Assembly (NCBI GenBank): GCA_008828725.1 | Contig: MEHQ01004065.1 | Span: 44,160-108,159 of the forward strand | Direction of reading: 5' to 3' | Length of the DNA: 64,000 nt | Origin: Saccharina japonica | Taxonomy: Eukaryota > Sar > Phaeophyceae > Laminariales > Laminariaceae | Part shown: positions 54,442 to 64,000 of the stretch, piece by piece | How positions within the stretch are numbered: the first letter of the stretch is position 1 | Layout of the letters: every line of letters begins with the position of its first letter | Translations under genes and position numbers: made by a program | The notes under the pieces: model-generated | The model's input: the letters and a program-made list of their open reading frames with translations, nothing else | Told to the model about the DNA's origin: nothing | Databases searched by the model: none

Positions 54442-54442
54442 A

Positions 54443-55124
54443 GGTAGGCGTGCTGTCGGCGTCCAATGGCGAGGTCGCAGCAGGCCAGCTGATTGCGGTC
54501 CAAGCTTTTGACCCCCTCCAATGTTGGGGGTCTCGAAGACCGCGAATGGTAGACGCGGAGGGTGGATCATGCGGACTTCGTTGTGGCCAAGCCTTGTAGC
54601 AGCGTTGGGCTGAGTTGTTCTAGGCCGATTCAATGTGTGGTCGATCCGCGTGTTATGAAGTAGGCAAGAGCAACGCCGCCCATTGATGCAATGGTGGTAC
54701 GAACTGGCGACTATCTTGTTGATGCGGTCATAGATGGCGCGCGGGAGATCTCTCGGATAAACTGTATTCCGTTTTCGGAAATATGGGCGTGGCGGGGCAC
54801 CCCCAAAGAGGCATGTATGCACTGGTTGATGAGGATGTCGGCGGTGCTCGTGGCGGTGAGTTAGGCTCCTATCGCGGTGTACAAACCGGCGCGGCGGCTG
54901 GAGCGGTCGGCGAGTAGGAGGGTGTAGGTGTTGCCTCGTGGGGTAAGAGGCAACGGCCAGGAGTAGCCAACGTTGCCGGCGATGTCGGGGCCGTTTGGTA
55001 GCGACAACGAAATTATAGGGCCAGCGGGTTGTTTGTCGCAAAGCGTTTCCCGCATGACACTTGAGATAACGGATGATCTACCAGGTGGTGTGGAGACAAT
55101 CACACCAATTCTACGAAAAAACAA
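54443..55124 (-). pseudogene. Ty3/gypsy integrase remnant
   Basis: Fragments in two minus frames follow gypsy pol order: LSLPNGPDIAG and WPLPLTPRGNTYTLLLADRS (start of the integrase core), TADILINQCI and ISENGIQFI (second Asp block, the Asp replaced by Glu), then AIYDRINKIVASSYHHCINGR (equivalent to the YHP-QTNG block) and NEVRMIHPPRLP (C-terminal part). Stops and frameshifts separate them. No LTRs or other pol domains were seen nearby. MITE-A copies lie on both sides. Confidence 0.72.
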
Positions 55125-55192
55125 AACTCGTGAGCATGCTGAGCGCTAAGCGAATTTCCCGCGGGGTAAGTCGTGATTTTCGTGGCAAAAAT

Positions 55193-55489
55193 GACGTGTG
55201 CTACGATAGAGGTAGCACTTTTTCTCGGAAACATTTTCTGAATGACCTCTTAAAGGCTTCTTAGCCCAAAATCGTCGGAAAGTTCCGAATTTTTTCTTTG
55301 CAATATTTTTCCTTGTATACTTACTGTAGGGCCCACGGCATTGCTCATCGGTGTCACTTTTTAATTTCCCTCCAAATCAATTTCTGGGTGACGTATAGAG
55401 CTCCTATACTATAATCAAGTGACCATACCACCCTCAGAAAATGGCCTGTATGCAGGTGCACCTGCATGCAGGCTACCGTACCACGCGTC
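55193..55489 (+). mobile_element. MITE-A copy (complete)
   Basis: GACGTGTGCTACGATAGAGG at the left and GGCTACCGTACCACGCGTC at the right. An extra palindrome CCTGTATGCAGG/CCTGCATGCAGG lies before the right end, also seen in the copy split by copia. Confidence 0.8.
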
Positions 55490-56587
55490 AGGTGTGTAAA
55501 CGTCAAGCGCGTAGCAGTGTCAGAACGTAGACGCGCGGGCGTATGGAGGTCGAGGGCGTACGATTGTCCCAGGTAGGTGTCGGAAGGCTTGGGCAGCTGT
55601 CGAACTACAGCAGGCGGGCGTTGTCGTCACCGGTGGTGAGAAATTGACCAACAACAGGAAGATAAAATACTGTCGGGAAGCTGTGGGCGGCGAAACGACG
55701 GCAGGAAATCCAGAACATCGTCCCGTGAAAATGCAGTTTTTTTTTTAAAATCCTCGACATGTGAACATGCAAACGAGAATACTCGCGCCTCGAACCGGCG
55801 GTGGGTCGACGCGCTGAGGCAGGTGCAACTTCGCACGGGTTACACGTACGTATTACTTTTGCTGTCCAAGCCGAGAAAAGGCTAGGTTCACATGGGTGTC
55901 TGGGGAGAGCAGTACACGCGTGGTGCGTTTGACTACCTGCGCATTGTTGCTTGGGCCGGAATTTCGTAGTTTGTATAGCGGTTGAGTCGTTCTTCAGTGC
56001 TTTTTTCTTGTTTCGATTGAACTACAGTACTGAGTTTACTAGAACAACAGCCCGGATCGGCATTTGACCAAATGGGACGTTGTGTTCCCGAGAGCTCTTG
56101 GACGAACAAGAGTTGACATTTGTCGAAACGCAACGAACGGATGATAAGCGAGGAGATGCACTCCTGAATGCATTGCCCCGTCACGGAATACACTTGTTCC
56201 CTTACTTTGAGATACTCAAGTGTTTCCGTATGCGTGTTCTTCACAATAAACCGTTCTTTCTATCCGTCGACATCCAGCACACCCAGGGCTCGTGCCGATT
56301 CTTCATCCTAGCGAGAGATATACAAGCTGCTAAACCACGACAAAGATGTTCTACGTTGTAATGCGGTAAGAAGAGTAGACAATGCACTGCCATGTATAAT
56401 ACGACAGACACGACATACACATGTCAGCAATCCAGGTGCGTCGTAAGAGAAAAAACACGAAATAAAAAAAGAAAAGTATACACAAAAAAAGAAAAAAGTG
56501 TACGATAGAACGACCGCGTTTGTTAGACCGGGTCAAATATCCATATTGTTGCTTGGACCCCCCCCCCACGGTGCACCTATATATATA
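55490..56587. other. No recognisable gene
   Basis: A 103-residue minus frame (55933-56244) and others are unrecognised. No RT or RNase H remnant of the neighbouring gypsy fragment was found. Confidence 0.35.
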
Positions 56588-57440
56588 TTTTATAGGTTTA
56601 TAGGTTGGGTTGGCGTCGGTTGACAACGACGCTGTAAAACACGCCTTTCACTGCGTGAGCTCGACAACCAGGGTACCGTTTTTGTTTTTTTCGGCGGTCA
56701 CCCATGCTGGCGGTCTTGTTAGATCATTTGTGTGGGGTTGATAACCTCATCTCCGCACAAGGGGAATTATCGTATCACATAGTGTGTATATGGTAAGGCA
56801 TCCATGAGGCAGATACGTAGTGATACCCATTGCTGTCTCTGGAAGTGGCCACACCAGAAATTAAATCAATTCATTGGAGGCTGTCGTCCATATGCAAGTC
56901 CGCCTCACAGGCGGTTCTTAGCAGGATCCAGCTCACCCTCCGTTTTGTTTTTTTAATCCCATTTATTATCTTCGCCCTTCTTTTCTCTCTCCCTCTTTAG
57001 TCGTAACTCAGATCTGGGGTCACTAAGTAGGCTCTCCCCCCCCCACTCCCCACTACGGTACGTGCCTTGCGTTTTTATCGCGAGAAGATTTCAGCACTTT
57101 CTTCCCTCGTCGACTTGCGTCGGATTCCGCCTACCCACGCCACGAAGGCGCTCTCAGCAATTGGTTCTTTTTAATTTTTTCAAATCAAGTAAAAATCTCA
57201 CCACGGTGGGATTCGAACTTGGATACCAATGCTATTAGCCTTTGAAGCTGACCACTAGTCTACCGGGGCGACCGGCTCCATGCGACTCGCCCAGTACCTC
57301 ACGGGGCGCTTCGCGCTTGGTGCAAGCAATGTCTGCCTGGTTGGTGAAAGCCCAACGTGCTCCGTCCCGGCATTGTAGGGATGCGAGGGTCTATGGTCAT
57401 ACGACTACGGCCGTGCACGATATGAGCACCCCCCCCCCTC
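56588..57440 (+). mobile_element. Repeat E, copy 3, split by a SINE
   Basis: The body starts GGGTTGGCGTCGGTTGAC, continues with CATCTCCGCACAAGG and CCATTGCTGTCTCTGG, and resumes after the SINE at CATGCGACTCGCCCAGTACC to a C-rich tail at about 57440. Confidence 0.65.
56950..57273 (-). mobile_element. tRNA-derived SINE, family I, copy 4, nested in repeat E
   Basis: Minus-strand head: GGTCGCCCCGGTAGACTAGT (A-box region TAGACTAGTGG) and AAGTTCGAATCCC (B box), about 40 nt apart, then the family body ending AATAAATGGGAT. The best-preserved head in the window. It interrupts repeat E after CAGCTCACCCTC. Confidence 0.75.
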
Positions 57441-57947
57441 TAGACGCCAGCGATAGCCGACTCTCGTGGTCGTGTCTAGTCGACGGGTCAAGACAGATTT
57501 TGTCAAGACCAAAATCAGGCACAGCTAGATGCTCACGAAAATTTAGCCAGCAGACTTTCTATTATAAACTATATATACTCGTAACACCGAGCGAGCTGTC
57601 GGGGAAACAATACACAGGAAAGAGCACAAGACAAGCAGATTTATCGAAAGACAGTCACAATGATTCTTGATTATGATAAATATTCAGAAAAAATATATAT
57701 TCATGTCGAATAATCAAGGTTTGGTGATGATTATTCGTACGAATCAAGCGTGGAAACGAACAAATCAACACCTCGAGTGAATACGGCATTTTGGACAGGG
57801 AGCGGGATTTTTCGCCGAGCTTACCGAGCAGACCCACGAGACCTCCCAGGGGGCGGGCAGTGACATGTGCCAAGGCACCGCCGCGAGCGCGCGGTCGTGG
57901 CTTTCTTGAGGCCGGATGTTCGCCCGGCGGCGAGAAGCGGACAAAAC

Positions 57948-58018
57948 CCGCGGCCAGAAAACCACGGTCAGAAAATCACGGTCAGGAAACCAAGGTCAGA
58001 AAACCACGGCCAAGAAAA
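57948..58018. repeat. 16-bp tandem repeat, about four units
   Basis: AAACCACGGTCAG-type units, imperfect. Confidence 0.75.
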
Positions 58019-58141
58019 TATTGAGGTATTTCTGAGCCGAAACCGAAACTGAACCCTAAAGGGATTTATAATTATCTGTGCGTTGTTAGTTTGTTTCCGT
58101 ACGGCGCCCATTGCTTTGCAGGTCGAGTGCTACTGCTACGA

Positions 58142-58206
58142 NGGGATGCGAGGGTCTATGGTCATACGACTACGGCCGTGCACGATATGAGCACACCCCC
58201 CCCCCC
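58142..58206 (+). mobile_element. Repeat E 3' fragment starting at an ambiguous base
   Basis: A single N at 58142 is followed immediately by GGGATGCGAGGGTCTATGG and the standard repeat E tail with poly-C. The abrupt start at the N may be an assembly join rather than biology. Confidence 0.6.
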
Positions 58207-58677
58207 CCACGGTGCACACTACAAACCAACTGATGGTTCACCATGGCTTCACCCGTAAACACCCCGCCATGCAAAAACCCATGCCGCACATAGTCGATAG
58301 GTGAACCCATGCAGTACACTACGGTTTACCACAGGGTGTCACGGAGAGCGCACTTCACGGGCTGGCCCATGAGCGACCCCATAGTTTTACCACGGACGCC
58401 CCGTGGCATACACCACAGGGACGGGGCGAATCGTGGAGTGCACTGACTCGTGCTCCGATAGAGGTACAAGGTATACCTTTTTTTGGCTGAAACGATTTCT
58501 GACGGGGCTCCTTAACCCAAAAATCGTCGGATTTGCATTATTGTGTTGCGATATGTTTGTTGAATAATTAGGGTCATTCTTATCGGAGGCATACATTTCC
58601 AAAACTTCCAATATTGTTTTCGCGCAATTTTCTGTATTTCCATTTTTTTTTCTCCATTTTTTTTGTTCTTCCATTTA

Positions 58678-58883
58678 GGGCCCGTTTTAACGAAGAAGAA
58701 AAAAAACAATTTGAAAAAAAAAATTCAAATCCGCTTTTCATTGGTCAACACACGCACCAGCACCAAATATAAGGATCTTGGGGCATAATATTTGGTGCTG
58801 GTGCGTGTGTTGACCAATGAAAAGCGAATTTGAATTTTATTTTTTCCAAATTGAATTTATTTTATACGCGTTAATTCGGGCCC
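58678..58883. mobile_element. TTA-flanked foldback MITE (H2, 206 bp), same family as H1
   Basis: Ends GGGCCCGTTTTAACG and CGTTAATTCGGGCCC, flanked by TTA on both sides (58675-58677, 58884-58886). A 38-bp near-perfect inner hairpin has arms at about 58733-58770 and 58788-58825 (CATTGGTCAACACACGCACC and its complement). Sequence inside the right end matches H1. Confidence 0.85.
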
Positions 58884-58973
58884 TTATTGGAACGCGAAGC
58901 CTTCCAAACATTTTGCCCTCTCAAGAATTTCCAATATTTCCAGTGTTTCCTCTTTTCTCTCTTTTTTTTTTTT

Positions 58974-59108
58974 TTTTTGGAAACAAATATGGGAAATATT
59001 GGAAAAAAAAGGGTGCTCGATAAGAGCGACCCTTTTTTTTTTTTTTTTTTTTGGAAACAAATATGGGAAATATTGGAAAAAAAAGGGTGCTCGATAAGAG
59101 CGACCCTT
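58974..59108. repeat. Two-copy tandem repeat, about 77-bp period
   Basis: GGAAACAAATATGGGAAATA, TTGGAAAAAAAAGGGTGCTC and GATAAGAGCGACCC occur twice, separated by a poly-T run. Confidence 0.85.
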
Positions 59109-59339
59109 ATTCCATGGGATTGTTAAATCGGGTATATAGCACCTTTATTTTCCTCCAAAAAACGTTTTTTGGGTAAGGTATAAGGCTCTTCAAGCGAGGA
59201 AGGAGCCCCTGAAAAATCCTGGTGCACCACCGTACCATGACAAAACGCCGTGGGTTCCCCACCACACCATTATTATCTCGGGGTGACCGATTGATGGTTT
59301 CGTCCCATGGAATGTTTCCTTGGGGGATGTCCCACGAGA

Positions 59340-59572
59340 CCACCTATGGGACGTACCGTGGTATATCCCGTTGAACGAACGTGTGTCATGGGTTAGCACG
59401 GACTATCACGACAGGAGATGACGTATCGTGGGTTGCCACATGGAATCAGCGTCGGCCATGGGACGTACCGTGGTATATGCCCATGGAACGTGACGTGTCA
59501 TGGGTTACCATGGCACACCACGAAGAAGACAACGTATTGTGGGGTGCCACATGGAGCTAATGCCTGCCATTG
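59340..59572. repeat. Two-copy tandem repeat, about 114-bp period, CATGG-rich
   Basis: GGGACGTACCGTGGTATAT, GTGTCATGGGTTA and GTGGG(T/G)TGCCACATGGA recur in order. Similar CATGG/CCACGG-rich sequence lies at 58220-58440 and 60230-60350. Confidence 0.75.
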
Positions 59573-59707
59573 CATCATGGCCCTCCTTGGGGAACTCCAC
59601 GGTGTGTTCCATGATATGCCATGGGGTACGCTGTAGTATTCGCATTTCGTCCGGTAGGATATTTCTAAGAATTTTCCAGGTCACCAATAGTGTAGTCGGG
59701 TTTGGGG

Positions 59708-59731
59708 TTAGGGTTAGGGTTCGGGTTAGGG
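59708..59731. repeat. Short interstitial telomere-like tract
   Basis: Three TTAGGG units and one TTCGGG in a row. TTAGGG is a widespread eukaryotic telomere repeat. The tract is too short to indicate a chromosome end. Confidence 0.6.
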
Positions 59732-59797
59732 GTTGTACGCCCGTACATTTATCCAACATGTTACCGGACGATTTGTTAATAGTCCTCGGGGTACGTC

Positions 59798-60208
59798 TGT
59801 TCGTATATAAAGGATAAACCACTGAGCCACTCAGTCAGCAGGTCAAGGGTTCGAGACCGACCGAAGTCGTACTTCAACTTTGTTGGGTAGAAACAGTGGA
59901 AATCAAGTGGAGTGACCCACACGGCGAAAGAACACTCGACCAGAGGGTCGGCAGTGGAGCAGACCACTACACAACAAGGGAAGCCACGACTAGAAAAAAA
60001 GAAAATACAATAATACAGGATTGTATGTTGTGTAAAGGAAAAAAACAGGCGCTGATTAAGGGCTTGATCAAGCCCGGAGGGTGCTATCGGTGGGAGGCTG
60101 TATCGAGCCCAAAGGTACCTCTTTTGTTATTTCATAAAGGTTTCACCACTGAGCCACTGAGTCAGGACTGAATGAGGGGCTCAATTGTTTATCCTTTATA
60201 CACGAACA
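59798..60208. mobile_element. 411-bp inverted-repeat-ended element, unclassified
   Basis: TGTTCGTATATAAAGGATAA and TTATCCTTTATACACGAACA are inverted with one mismatch over 22 bp. Inside are two CCACTGAGCCACT blocks, a B-box-like GGGTTCGAGACCG (59849-59861) and the ATCGGTGGGAGGC repeat also seen at 43490-43620. No target duplication was evident. Confidence 0.5.
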
Positions 60209-61764
60209 ACACTGTGGGACACATACACGCATTCCATGGCATGCGCCACATGGAATATATACCATGGGGTGCCCCATGGTGCACCGTTAGGCACACAACG
60301 GGAGTACCGTGGGTTAACCCATGCATGGTGTGCCCCGAATGGGGCCATAACGATGTGGTATAGCGTGTATACCAGCGCGTAGCTGGTGCATACGCGATCA
60401 GACACACTTGCCGATAACCGGACAAGATACAGCCTGAATTTGAGAGTGAGCGCTTAAGTCGCTGTGAGGCAAACTTGTATGAACGCTTCAATAAAAGAGA
60501 AGATAGTGTTGGCGACTCCAGGCCAATGTATGTGCTCCAAAGCGAGGCTGATAATGAGCAAAAGAAGAGTGAGAGAGTGCGCGTGCAAACGCTCCTGTTC
60601 CCTTGCCGATCTTGATGATCGCAACAAGCAACATGCACTACGATCTTGCATCTCAAAACAGCCTCATGCACTTCCTACGATATCATACGCCAGACAACGC
60701 AAGAACAATCGTGACCGATCTCGTACGCAGTACGCAGTCTATATACGGTAATATATAATGTACCCCACAGAATAACCAAACCACACACGACAGCTTATCC
60801 ATTATCCCGCTTTATATCTGTTTATTTGGCGGAAGTTTGTCCCACACTTAGATTCTGAGCAACTAAACCACTTATGATATAGTAGACACCAGGTACGACA
60901 ATGCATAAGTTGTCCTTCATACCTTCACTGGCTTGAAAATGAACTCTGATTGGCCACTACTGGATATTCCGAGGATCCAACTCTTGAACATAAACTAGGC
61001 ATACTACAGATAATGACTCCGTGTTATCGAGTGACGACTAAATGATGACTTACCAACAAGGGTCATATATAATATGGGGTGTCCAAGTAATGTACATCAC
61101 CGTACCGGATGGGCCCATCCCGCCGACATGTTATCAGCCTCGCACCCCGCAGTGCACCTCACCCCCCGAGTGAAACGCCTCACAGAGTTGGACGTGTTGT
61201 TGCTCAAACCGTGAAGTGTCAACGCCGCCAGCGGTATACTGGCACGTGTCCGCGCGGTCAAGTACGGAAATTCAGCAGTCTCACCGCCCGGGGCCTCCTT
61301 CCCCTCTGGCAAGCGTGGTGTCGGTGTATCCTTGGCTGCCTCCCACAGCACAGCCTTCTCTTCGGGATACGCGTGGTGCACGCCCTGTGCTCTTCGCACA
61401 CAGAGGCGTAGCTCGATGGGGCCGCCCCGCGTGTCATCATTGTTAAGACACCGCGGTGGTCGGGCCGCGGGTCGTGTACCCAACGCACGTCGCCGTCATC
61501 GTTAGCGTTGTGGGTCCACCGTGAACCACCACCCCGCCGTTATTCCAGCGTGGGATTCGCAGCGAAGGTCTCTGATCGACATGACGAGGTGGATAAGAAC
61601 ACCCGGTAGGAGCATGTACGCCTCGTCTATCCGTGTCATGCGGGGCTTGCAGTACCGGTACCCGGCGTATAGCATCAGTCAGCTGTGGCAGCGGTGGGTT
61701 TTGTTCTTCATAGGCCAGCGTTGGTTCTCAATCTCGGCTTTAGTTCGAAGGGGAAAAAGGGAGT
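60209..61764. other. No recognisable gene
   Basis: Frames up to 160 residues show no motif. CATGG-rich sequence continues to about 60350. No endonuclease domain of the downstream LINE is recognised. Confidence 0.35.
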
Positions 61765-63139
61765 AGTACTGGTAGAGCACTACCGCAAGCTAGGAACGCC
61801 CACAGCCAACGAAACGTTCGACGGATAATTTGAAAAGGAAACCAACGCGTGGGCAGAGTCGAACGTAGATGTGTCAGAAGGGGAAGAGAGTGGTTCAGAA
61901 GGGATACAGGGAGAGTTCACTACTAGGGAAGAAGTAAATAAGTGTGTAGCTAAACTAAAGAATAGGAAGGCAGCAAAAACAGACCAAATAGTGAATGCAT
62001 TTATGAAGTACGGGGGAGAAGGAATGCTTACCGTAATGGTTAAGTTGTATAACTGGATATGGGAAAATGAGTACGCACCTAAGAGGTGGAGAGAAGGAGT
62101 AGTAGTAAAAGGAGATAAGGCTGACCCGGGTAAGTATAGGGGGATAACGTTACTAATCACTGTAGGTACAACATTTTGAAAGATTTTGAACGATAGAATG
62201 GGAACAATGATTGATGGAGGAGGAAGAAAAAATTAGCGAAGGGCAAGCAGGATTTAGGCCAAACCGTAGTTGCGTAGACCATGTGTACACATTAGGTAAG
62301 ATAATCCAAGGTAGGAAAGACGCGGGGCTAACAACGTACTGTTTCTTTCTTAATATACAGAAGGCCTACGACACAGTATGAAGAAACGGACTGTGGAAAA
62401 TGTTGTGGGAAGTAGGGATCAGAGGGAAAATGTGGAGAATTATGAAGACGACGGAATGTGCGAGAAGTGCTGTGATGCTGGACGGGGAAATATCGAAGTA
62501 CGTTGATATCCTACAAGGAGTTGCACAGGGATGAACGCTATCACCTAACCTATTCAATCAAGGTATACATTAATGACATGATAGTAGCAGTAGAAGCAGC
62601 ATCGCAGGGGGTCACGGTGGGGGAAGATACGGTGTCGGGATTGATGTTTGCGGATGATTTCGTCAGCATATCAGAAACACCCGAAGGACTGCAGAAACAA
62701 ATAGAGAAGGCACCACTAGACTAGAGTACACTAGGAAATGGAGAGTGACGGCGAACGTTAAACAGTGCGCAGTAGTTGTATGTAACGAAGATAAGGAGAG
62801 TCCGGTAACTTTTAAGTGGAAGTGGGGAGAAGATGAAATAGCGATCGTAGACCAGTATACATACCTTGGCGTAGAGATCTCAAAAGACTGCTCTTGGGAT
62901 GCACACGAACAAAAATAGTAGGCAAGGGTAAAGCACACGTAGGCAAGATGGAAGCGATCCTACCAGACTCGCACCTTGACACTAGAATTAAGATGTGTAT
63001 CCTGATGAATGTGATTGTACCAAAACTAGAGTATGCAGGAGAACTATGGGAAGGGAACGCGAAGCTCGTAAAGCAGCCGGAAACAGTACGGATCTCGGAT
63101 GCAATTAAACCTGTATTGTGTTTGTTTAAGAACACATGA
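61765..63139 (+). pseudogene. Non-LTR (LINE) reverse transcriptase, 5' truncated and decayed
   Basis: RT blocks in order across three frames: KAAKTDQIVNAFMKYGG and GKYRGITLL (61960-62157), EGQAGFRPNRSCVDH (62237-62281), FFLNIQKAYDTV (62343-62378), GVAQG and TLSPNLF (62517-62555), YINDM (62564-62578), GLMFADDFVSI (62639-62671, the catalytic FADD), then thumb-region sequence QYTYLGVEISKDCSWDAH and a C-terminal part to 63139. Breaks: TGA at 62177, 62379 and 62532, a frameshift at about 62200-62235, 4 extra bases near 62556 and further indels near 62715 and 62915. No endonuclease domain and no zinc knuckle. Followed within 150 bp by a repeat E tail. Confidence 0.85.
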
Positions 63140-63282
63140 GTTGCCATTGGCGGGAGTTTCTGACGGAGGCGTATTCTGGGGATCATGTTCGGCCTACGTT
63201 ACAAACGTATTTGAACCAAGAGCTTGATCAAGTTAGATCAAACGATACCTCTGGCTTTGATGCTCATATATCCCCCTCCCCT

Positions 63283-63327
63283 CTATGGTCATAGACTACG
63301 GCCGTGCACAACATGAGTACACCCCCC
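63283..63327 (+). mobile_element. Repeat E tail fragment
   Basis: CTATGGTCATAGACTACGGC, CGTGCACAACATGAGTACAC and poly-C. About 145 bp downstream of the LINE remnant. Confidence 0.6.
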
Positions 63328-63349
63328 CCCTCCCAACCCTCACCCTCAA

Positions 63350-63505
63350 CGACTCGCCCAATACCTCACGGGCTTCGCGCTTGGTGCAAGCAATGTCTGC
63401 CTGGTTGGTGAAAACCCAACGTGCTCCGTCCCGGCATTGTAGGGATGCGAGGGTCTATGGTCATACGACTACGGCCGTGCACGAATGAGTACACCCCCCC
63501 CCCCC
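63350..63505 (+). mobile_element. Repeat E 3' part, copy
   Basis: GACTCGCCCAATACCTCACG through GCTTCGCGCTTGGTGCAAGC to ACGAATGAGTACACCCCC. Only the conserved 150-bp 3' part is present. Confidence 0.7.
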
Positions 63506-63509
63506 CTCC

Positions 63510-63772
63510 CATTCTGTCTCAGGAAGTGGCCACACCAAAAATTAATTAACTCATTGAAGCTGCTCCATAGCAAGTCGCCTCAAGAGCGGTTCTTAGTAGG
63601 ATGCAGCTCACCCTTCATGCGACTCGCCCAACACCTCACGGCGCTTCGCGCTTGGTGCTAGCAATGTCTGCCTGGTGGTGAAACCCGACATGCTCCGTCC
63701 CGGCATTGTAGGGATGCGAGGGTCTATGGCCATACGACTAGGCCATGCATGAAAATGAAGTACACCCCCCCC
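63510..63772 (+). mobile_element. Repeat E, 3' half, copy
   Basis: Starts inside the body (ATTCTGTCTCAGGAAGTGGC) and runs to the poly-C tail with AGGATGCAGCTCACCCTTCA and all 3' landmarks. Confidence 0.7.
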
Positions 63773-64000
63773 CTGGCAACATATTCTACTTTGCTGTGCT
63801 GCATGCTACTGTCTCCGTGATACAAAACCCTGCAAGGATGCCCGTCCCAAGATGGTCCTTCGTCCTTCGACCTCCCTCCCCCCCCCTCTGCCACCCCCCA
63901 CCCCACCGCCACCCACCCCCACTTCTGTCTCCACCACCTCCCCCAATGAACCACTTCGCTGCAGTCGGCAAAGTCGCGCGACATAATTGGAGACTTCAAA
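63773..64000. other. No gene; C-rich low-complexity stretch
   Basis: CCACC/CCCCCAC-rich sequence at about 63865-63945. Gly/Trp-rich minus frames arise from it. Confidence 0.5.

Larger units (their letters stand above)
58445..59240 (+). mobile_element. MITE-A copy expanded by nested elements
   Basis: Left end GACTCGTGCTCCGATAGAGG, with TTGGCTGAAACG and AACCCAAAAATCGTCGG following. It resumes at about 59112 with CATGGGATTGTTAAATCGGG and ends GGTGCACCACCGTACCATGAC. Between lie MITE H2 (58678-58883) and a two-copy tandem repeat. Confidence 0.65.

Overview
This window is eukaryotic nuclear DNA, gene-poor and dominated by transposable elements and simple or tandem repeats. The evidence is a spliced gene with kilobase-scale introns, an intact Ty1/copia retrotransposon, a decayed LINE, tRNA-derived SINEs, several families of miniature inverted-repeat elements (MITEs), and expanded CAG and GTA triplets. 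No bacterial operons, rRNA genes, CRISPR arrays or convincing functional tRNA genes were seen. The repeat style and large introns would fit a brown alga or another stramenopile, but this is a guess that the sequence alone does not prove.

Layout. 0-1.5 kb: tandem repeats of about 135 bp and CAG-rich minisatellite. 1.96-5.29 kb, minus strand: the first three exons of a mitochondrial intermediate peptidase-like (M3 metallopeptidase) gene, the only host gene I can support; the rest lies off the left edge. 5.4-18 kb: MITEs, a palindromic TACTC(C/G)GAGTA repeat family, a 285-bp duplication, a CAG tract and a possible transposase remnant. 18.0-23.9 kb: a tandem triplication (units of about 2.5, 0.8 and 2.5 kb) carrying GTA arrays, a SINE and a 65-bp foldback insertion whose empty site survives in the third unit. 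25.2-25.6 kb: a 340-bp near-perfect inverted repeat. 26.9-33.2 kb: three dispersed copies of a 230-bp repeat and a three-copy tandem block. 33.6-36.8 kb: a segmental duplication, a foldback and a 212-bp satellite-like array. 41-43.4 kb: paired SINEs, two copies of a 510-bp poly-C-tailed element and an 821-bp Harbinger-type MITE.

44-59 kb is a nest of transposons. Nine near-complete copies of one MITE family (called MITE-A here) lie there. Three of them were themselves invaded: one by an intact copia element (48,115-53,668), one by a 547-bp TTA-flanked MITE, one by a 206-bp TTA-flanked foldback MITE; a fourth carries a small element of another family. A Ty3/gypsy integrase remnant sits between two more copies. 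59-64 kb: tandem CATGG-rich repeats, a short telomere-like tract, a 411-bp inverted-repeat element, a decayed LINE reverse transcriptase (61.77-63.14 kb) and more copies of the poly-C-tailed repeat.

How the parts relate: the host gene has MITEs, microsatellite and tandem repeats in its introns. The non-autonomous elements (MITEs, SINEs, poly-C repeats) have no enzyme of their own here. Only the copia element has a near-complete protein set, and it has a small reading-frame break between gag and pol.
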